A stretch of DNA of 8,442 nucleotides from Peptococcaceae bacterium BRH_c23 (GTDB lineage: Bacteria > Bacillota_B > Desulfitobacteriia > Desulfitobacteriales > Desulfitobacteriaceae), in contig LADV01000213.1 in assembly GCA_000961805.1 (NCBI GenBank), positions 1 through 8,442 of the forward strand, given 5' to 3'. The notes beneath the pieces are model-generated. The model searched no databases. It saw nothing but the letters and a program-made list of their open reading frames with translations, and had not been told where the DNA came from. Each line of letters begins with the position of its first letter. Within the stretch, counting starts at the first letter, position 1. Below, piece after piece: positions 6,069 through 8,442 of the stretch. Made by a program: the position numbers and the translations under genes.

Positions 6069-7529
6069 TCACAACTTAAACCATTCTTTGATATTCTCCT
6101 GATCAGGGGAATGTCTGTTTCTAAACTCGTTTAAGCTAGCATCGTAAGAGTAGTCATCCTGCCACTCTTTTATATTCTTAACGATCTGCTTCACCGCATC
6201 TGCAATAAACTGTACCTCTTGGTCTGTCATAATGGGATGTATTGATAATCTCACCCAGCCCGGTTTCTGAGACAAGTCTCCTGAATTAATAAAATTAGTA
6301 ATTTTATAGGATGTACCTTTGTCAATGTTAAACAAATAATGTCCATAGGTACCGGCACAGGAACACCCTCCTCTTGACTGTATGCCAAATCGGTCATTGA
6401 GTATTTTTACCAAAAGATTATAGTGGATATTGTCTACATAAAAGGACAGTATTCCTAGCCGATCCCTGATATTTTCCGCAAGAATGTGAAGGCCCTCGAC
6501 ACTGTCAAGTTCGCTGAACAGTATATTCATTAGTTCCTTTTCTCTCTTCAACATATTCTCTACACCCATATCCTCTTTAAGCCTGAGACACAGTGCAGTC
6601 CTTATGGCTTGCAAAAAACCAGGAGTCCCACCATCTTCCCGGATTTCTATATCAGAAGAATACTTATGTTCTCCCCAAGGGTTTGTCCAATCTACGATGC
6701 CGCCACCCGAATTGTCAGGCACATTATTGGCATATAGTCTTGAATCAAAGACAAGTACACCCGATGTGGCAGGGCCGCCTAAAAACTTGTGTGGTGAAAA
6801 GAAAATGGCATCTAACTTTTCTTCAGGGTCATCGGGATGCATATCAAGATGAATATACGGGGCGGACGCAGCGAAATCCACAAAACAAACGCCATTGTGC
6901 TGGTGCATGATCTTGGCCATTTTATGATAGGGGGTCTGAATTCCGGTTACATTGGAACATGCCGTAAAAGATCCAATCTTTAATTTTCGATCATGATACT
7001 TTTTTAATAATATGTCCAGATTATTAACATCGATCAGTCCGTTTCTGTCAGGACTTATTATCTCTACATCGGCTATCGTCTCGAGCCACGAAGTCTGATT
7101 GGAGTGATGTTCCATGTGGGTGACAAATACTACGGGTTTTAATTCTTCCGGGATGTTTACAAATGGCCACAGTTTTTCACTTATCTTAAGCCCCAGTATT
7201 CTCTGCAGCTTATTTATAACACAAGTCATTCCTGAACCCGCCGTAATGATTACATCATTACAATCTGCCTTGACATGCTCCTTTATCCTTTGATGTGCAA
7301 TATTGTAAGCTTGTGTCATCAACATTCCTGTTTCACTGGACAGGGAATGGGTATTTCCAACAAAGGGTCCAAACTTATTAATAATTTTGCTCTCAATCGG
7401 GCCATACATCCGACCACTTGCCGTCCAATCTGCATATACCATCTTGACATTGCCGTAATAGGTTTCAAAAACTTGATTATTACCGATAGTATTAGCTCTA
7501 AACTCTTCAAAGTAGTTTTGCAATTGCAT
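6069..7529 (-). CDS. Class V aminotransferase-fold PLP enzyme (cysteine desulfurase/selenocysteine lyase-like)
   Basis: A 486-residue fold-type I PLP enzyme. The Schiff-base lysine is Lys248 in SPHKFLGGP (245-253). His141 in HMEHHSN (138-144) should stack on the cofactor ring, and Asp218 in VDFAASAP (217-224) should contact the pyridine nitrogen. CSNVTG (191-196) is another family motif. RGGCSCAGTYGHYLF (386-400) sits where cysteine desulfurases carry the persulfide cysteine loop, with Cys389 and Cys391 as candidates. It is longer than typical SufS/IscS (about 400 residues), with an extended charged C-terminus after about 455. ATG 7529 follows GGAGG (7537-7541) with 7 nt spacing, so the start is good. 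No SufU, IscU, NifU or other Fe-S assembly gene is adjacent. Family placement is strong. Activity (cysteine desulfurase, selenocysteine lyase, or a lyase on another amino acid) is open. Apparently monocistronic. Confidence -1.
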   Translation of the reverse strand: MQLQNYFEEFRANTIGNNQVFETYYGNVKMVYADWTASGRMYGPIESKIINKFGPFVGNTHSLSSETGMLMTQAYNIAHQRIKEHVKADCNDVIITAGSGMTCVINKLQRILGLKISEKLWPFVNIPEELKPVVFVTHMEHHSNQTSWLETIADVEIISPDRNGLIDVNNLDILLKKYHDRKLKIGSFTACSNVTGIQTPYHKMAKIMHQHNGVCFVDFAASAPYIHLDMHPDDPEEKLDAIFFSPHKFLGGPATSGVLVFDSRLYANNVPDNSGGGIVDWTNPWGEHKYSSDIEIREDGGTPGFLQAIRTALCLRLKEDMGVENMLKREKELMNILFSELDSVEGLHILAENIRDRLGILSFYVDNIHYNLLVKILNDRFGIQSRGGCSCAGTYGHYLFNIDKGTSYKITNFINSGDLSQKPGWVRLSIHPIMTDQEVQFIADAVKQIVKNIKEWQDDYSYDASLNEFRNRHSPDQENIKEWFKL

Positions 7530-7575
7530 TACCTAACCTCCGTCATTTGGTCTAATTAATATAGTTATATCGTAA

Positions 7576-7613
7576 TTTTCTCGCCTTGAATATACTTTTT
7601 TTTCTCGCTTGAA
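7576..7613 (-). repeat. Pair of direct repeats upstream of the PLP enzyme gene
   Basis: Plus-strand TTTTCTCGCCTTGAA (7576-7590) recurs as TTTTCTCGCTTGAA (7600-7613), identical except for one missing C. The starts are 24 bp apart. They lie 47-84 bp before the ATG of the PLP enzyme gene, where a regulator could bind as two units. Function is inferred from position only; a small tandem duplication is equally possible. Confidence -1.
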
Positions 7614-7635
7614 GCTGTTTCGCTGCCAGATAGGT

Positions 7636-7661
7636 AAACAGAGGGACAGGTGCACTGTTTT
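7636..7661. repeat. Diverged single arm of the GGGGACAGGT REP-like family
   Basis: Aligned without gaps to 1633-1658, this 26-bp segment matches at 22 positions, sharing AAACAG, GGGACAGGT and TGTTTT. No matching reverse-complement arm is nearby, so it looks like a decayed or solo copy. It lies between the symporter terminator and the promoter region of the PLP enzyme gene. Confidence -1.
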
Positions 7662-7701
7662 CAGACTCTTAAAAGCGAGTCCAAAATCACATTCTAGATA
7701 T

Positions 7702-7732
7702 AAAAAAATCCCAGATTTTTAAATCTAGGATT
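7702..7732 (-). terminator. Intrinsic terminator of the AGCS symporter gene
   Basis: On the minus strand AATCCTAGAT pairs with ATCTGGGATT (one T-G wobble) around a short A/T-rich loop, within 7707-7732. A run of seven T residues, partly within the stem, follows immediately (7708 down to 7702). Stem, loop and T-tract fit a Rho-independent terminator. It lies about 108 nt after the stop codon, leaving a fairly long 3' untranslated region. On the plus strand there is no following T-run, so it works for the minus strand only. Confidence -1.
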
Positions 7733-7839
7733 CAAAGTTAAAATATTTAGCTGAAATAGCAATTTGCTAACTTAGGAAATAATTCGTATTACCCAACTAC
7801 AATGTTATGATCCTTTATGCAAAAATAGACACCCTATTC

Positions 7840-8442
7840 TTATTTGATTGTCTTGTCTTTTGCCTTTAGTGCCGCCAATTCATTTGCATAGGTTCTGGCA
7901 ACAATCTTATGCCAGAGTTCAGCACCTTTAATACCAATTCTCTCTGGAACAAATACAGGATCTACGCCCAGCTTCTTCTGTGCCTCGTAGTCTCTTAGAG
8001 TGGCAATCCCCGGCTTGGTCAGCAGTATGATTACGATAACATTGAACCAGGCCATTGCACCAACCCCTGCGGAACCAAAGTTCCAAACCACGTCTGCCGA
8101 CATAATTGTACTGATGAAAACCATAACTACAATACCAATTCTTGAAGCTGTGATCGCCATTTTATAACCGCTGCCGTTACTATTGTGTCTAAAGAGATAA
8201 CCAACATTAGAATCCGTGTAGAATGCATAAGCTAACACCGTTGTGAAGGTAAAGAAGCCCAAGGCAATTGCTACGAAACCGCCGCCAATCCCTGGTATAA
8301 ATGAATCAACAGCTGCTTGTGTAAAGTTTCCTTTTTCCATGCCCGGAACAAATTCTGATATGAAACCTCCCGCTGGGTTAGCGACATTGAACGTGTTTGT
8401 TGAAAGTATCATGATTGCTGTTGCAGTACATACCAACAATGT
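7840..8442 (-). CDS. AGCS family sodium:alanine/glycine symporter, C-terminal part
   Basis: The last 200 residues of a membrane transporter whose N-terminus lies beyond the right edge; the frame is open to base 8442. The TTG at 8439 is an internal Leu in TLLVCTATAIMIL, a typical AGCS helix sequence, not a start. Hydrophobic segments follow at about window residues 1-15, 53-75, 95-117 and 125-145, with FTFTTVLAYAFYTDSNVGYLF (about 64-84) matching the family pattern of aromatic-rich helix and loop. The tail from about 147 on is charged and cytosolic. Family members import alanine or glycine with sodium (some with protons). The next gene downstream on the same strand is separated by a clear terminator, so the two are probably separate transcripts. 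The family call is good; the exact amino acid is not known. Confidence -1.
   Translation of the reverse strand, partial: TLLVCTATAIMILSTNTFNVANPAGGFISEFVPGMEKGNFTQAAVDSFIPGIGGGFVAIALGFFTFTTVLAYAFYTDSNVGYLFRHNSNGSGYKMAITASRIGIVVMVFISTIMSADVVWNFGSAGVGAMAWFNVIVIILLTKPGIATLRDYEAQKKLGVDPVFVPERIGIKGAELWHKIVARTYANELAALKAKDKTIK

Larger units (their letters stand above)
7530..7839. other. 310-bp intergenic region between the AGCS symporter and the PLP enzyme
   Basis: No coding potential was found. Read on the minus strand, it contains first the symporter 3' untranslated region with a perfect small palindrome TAGCAA-T-TTGCTA (7757-7769), then the intrinsic terminator (7702-7732). A diverged REP-like arm (7636-7661), a pair of direct repeats (7576-7613) and the ribosome site of the PLP enzyme gene (7537-7541) follow. 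The section 7555-7610 is very AT-rich and includes TATAAC (minus strand, 7564-7569), a possible -10 box, but no good -35 box is spaced correctly. Confidence -1.

Noticed and set aside
8437..8439. TTG at 8439 as start of the symporter
   Set aside because: It encodes an internal Leu of a conserved helix, and the frame continues to the window edge.
6069..8442. PLP enzyme and AGCS symporter as one alanine/cysteine utilisation operon
   Set aside because: A strong terminator and about 310 bp lie between them; only strand and proximity support a link.

Overview
The window looks like a chromosomal segment from an anaerobic, probably spore-forming, clostridial Firmicute, with the Peptococcaceae (Desulfosporosinus/Desulfitobacterium type) as my best guess. 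The reasons are the intermediate GC content, strong AGGAGG-type ribosome binding sites, an anaerobe-style two-subunit GlcD/GlcF oxidase beside a LarA-like protein, and the GGGGGACAGGT palindromes that I associate with such genomes. The assignment rests on gene style only; no marker gene is present.

Layout from left to right. (1) Positions 1-642, plus strand: the C-terminal two thirds or so of an M48/Ste24-type membrane zinc protease, cut by the window edge. (2) Positions 821-1621, plus strand: a small Soj-like ParA ATPase with its own likely promoter and no ParB next to it. (3) Positions 1622-1827: a convergent intergenic region holding a large palindrome (about 70 bp), REP-like in character. 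(4) Positions 5859 down to 1828, minus strand: a three-gene operon of glcD (FAD subunit), glcF (Fe-S subunit) and a LarA/DUF2088 homologue. (5) Positions 7529 down to 6069, minus strand: a class V PLP-dependent enzyme resembling cysteine desulfurases, apparently transcribed alone. (6) Positions 8442 down to 7840, minus strand: the C-terminal part of a sodium:alanine/glycine (AGCS) symporter, followed by a clear intrinsic terminator.

How the genes work together. The core of the window is a 2-hydroxyacid module. GlcD would oxidise D-lactate or glycolate at FAD, GlcF would pass the electrons on through two ferredoxin-type clusters and CCG domains, and the LarA-like protein could interconvert or epimerise the hydroxyacid substrate. 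The nickel-pincer cofactor genes (larB, larC, larE) that a true LarA needs are not in the window. The PLP enzyme and the AGCS symporter are neighbours, but a terminator separates them, so a functional link (alanine or cysteine metabolism) is only a guess.

I found no CRISPR array, phage module, toxin-antitoxin pair, tRNA or rRNA, and nothing I can defend as a wholly new system. The most unusual items are the palindrome and its diverged single-arm relative 6 kb away, the association of a divergent LarA homologue with GlcDF, the orphan ParA with altered motif residues, and a pair of direct repeats upstream of the PLP enzyme.
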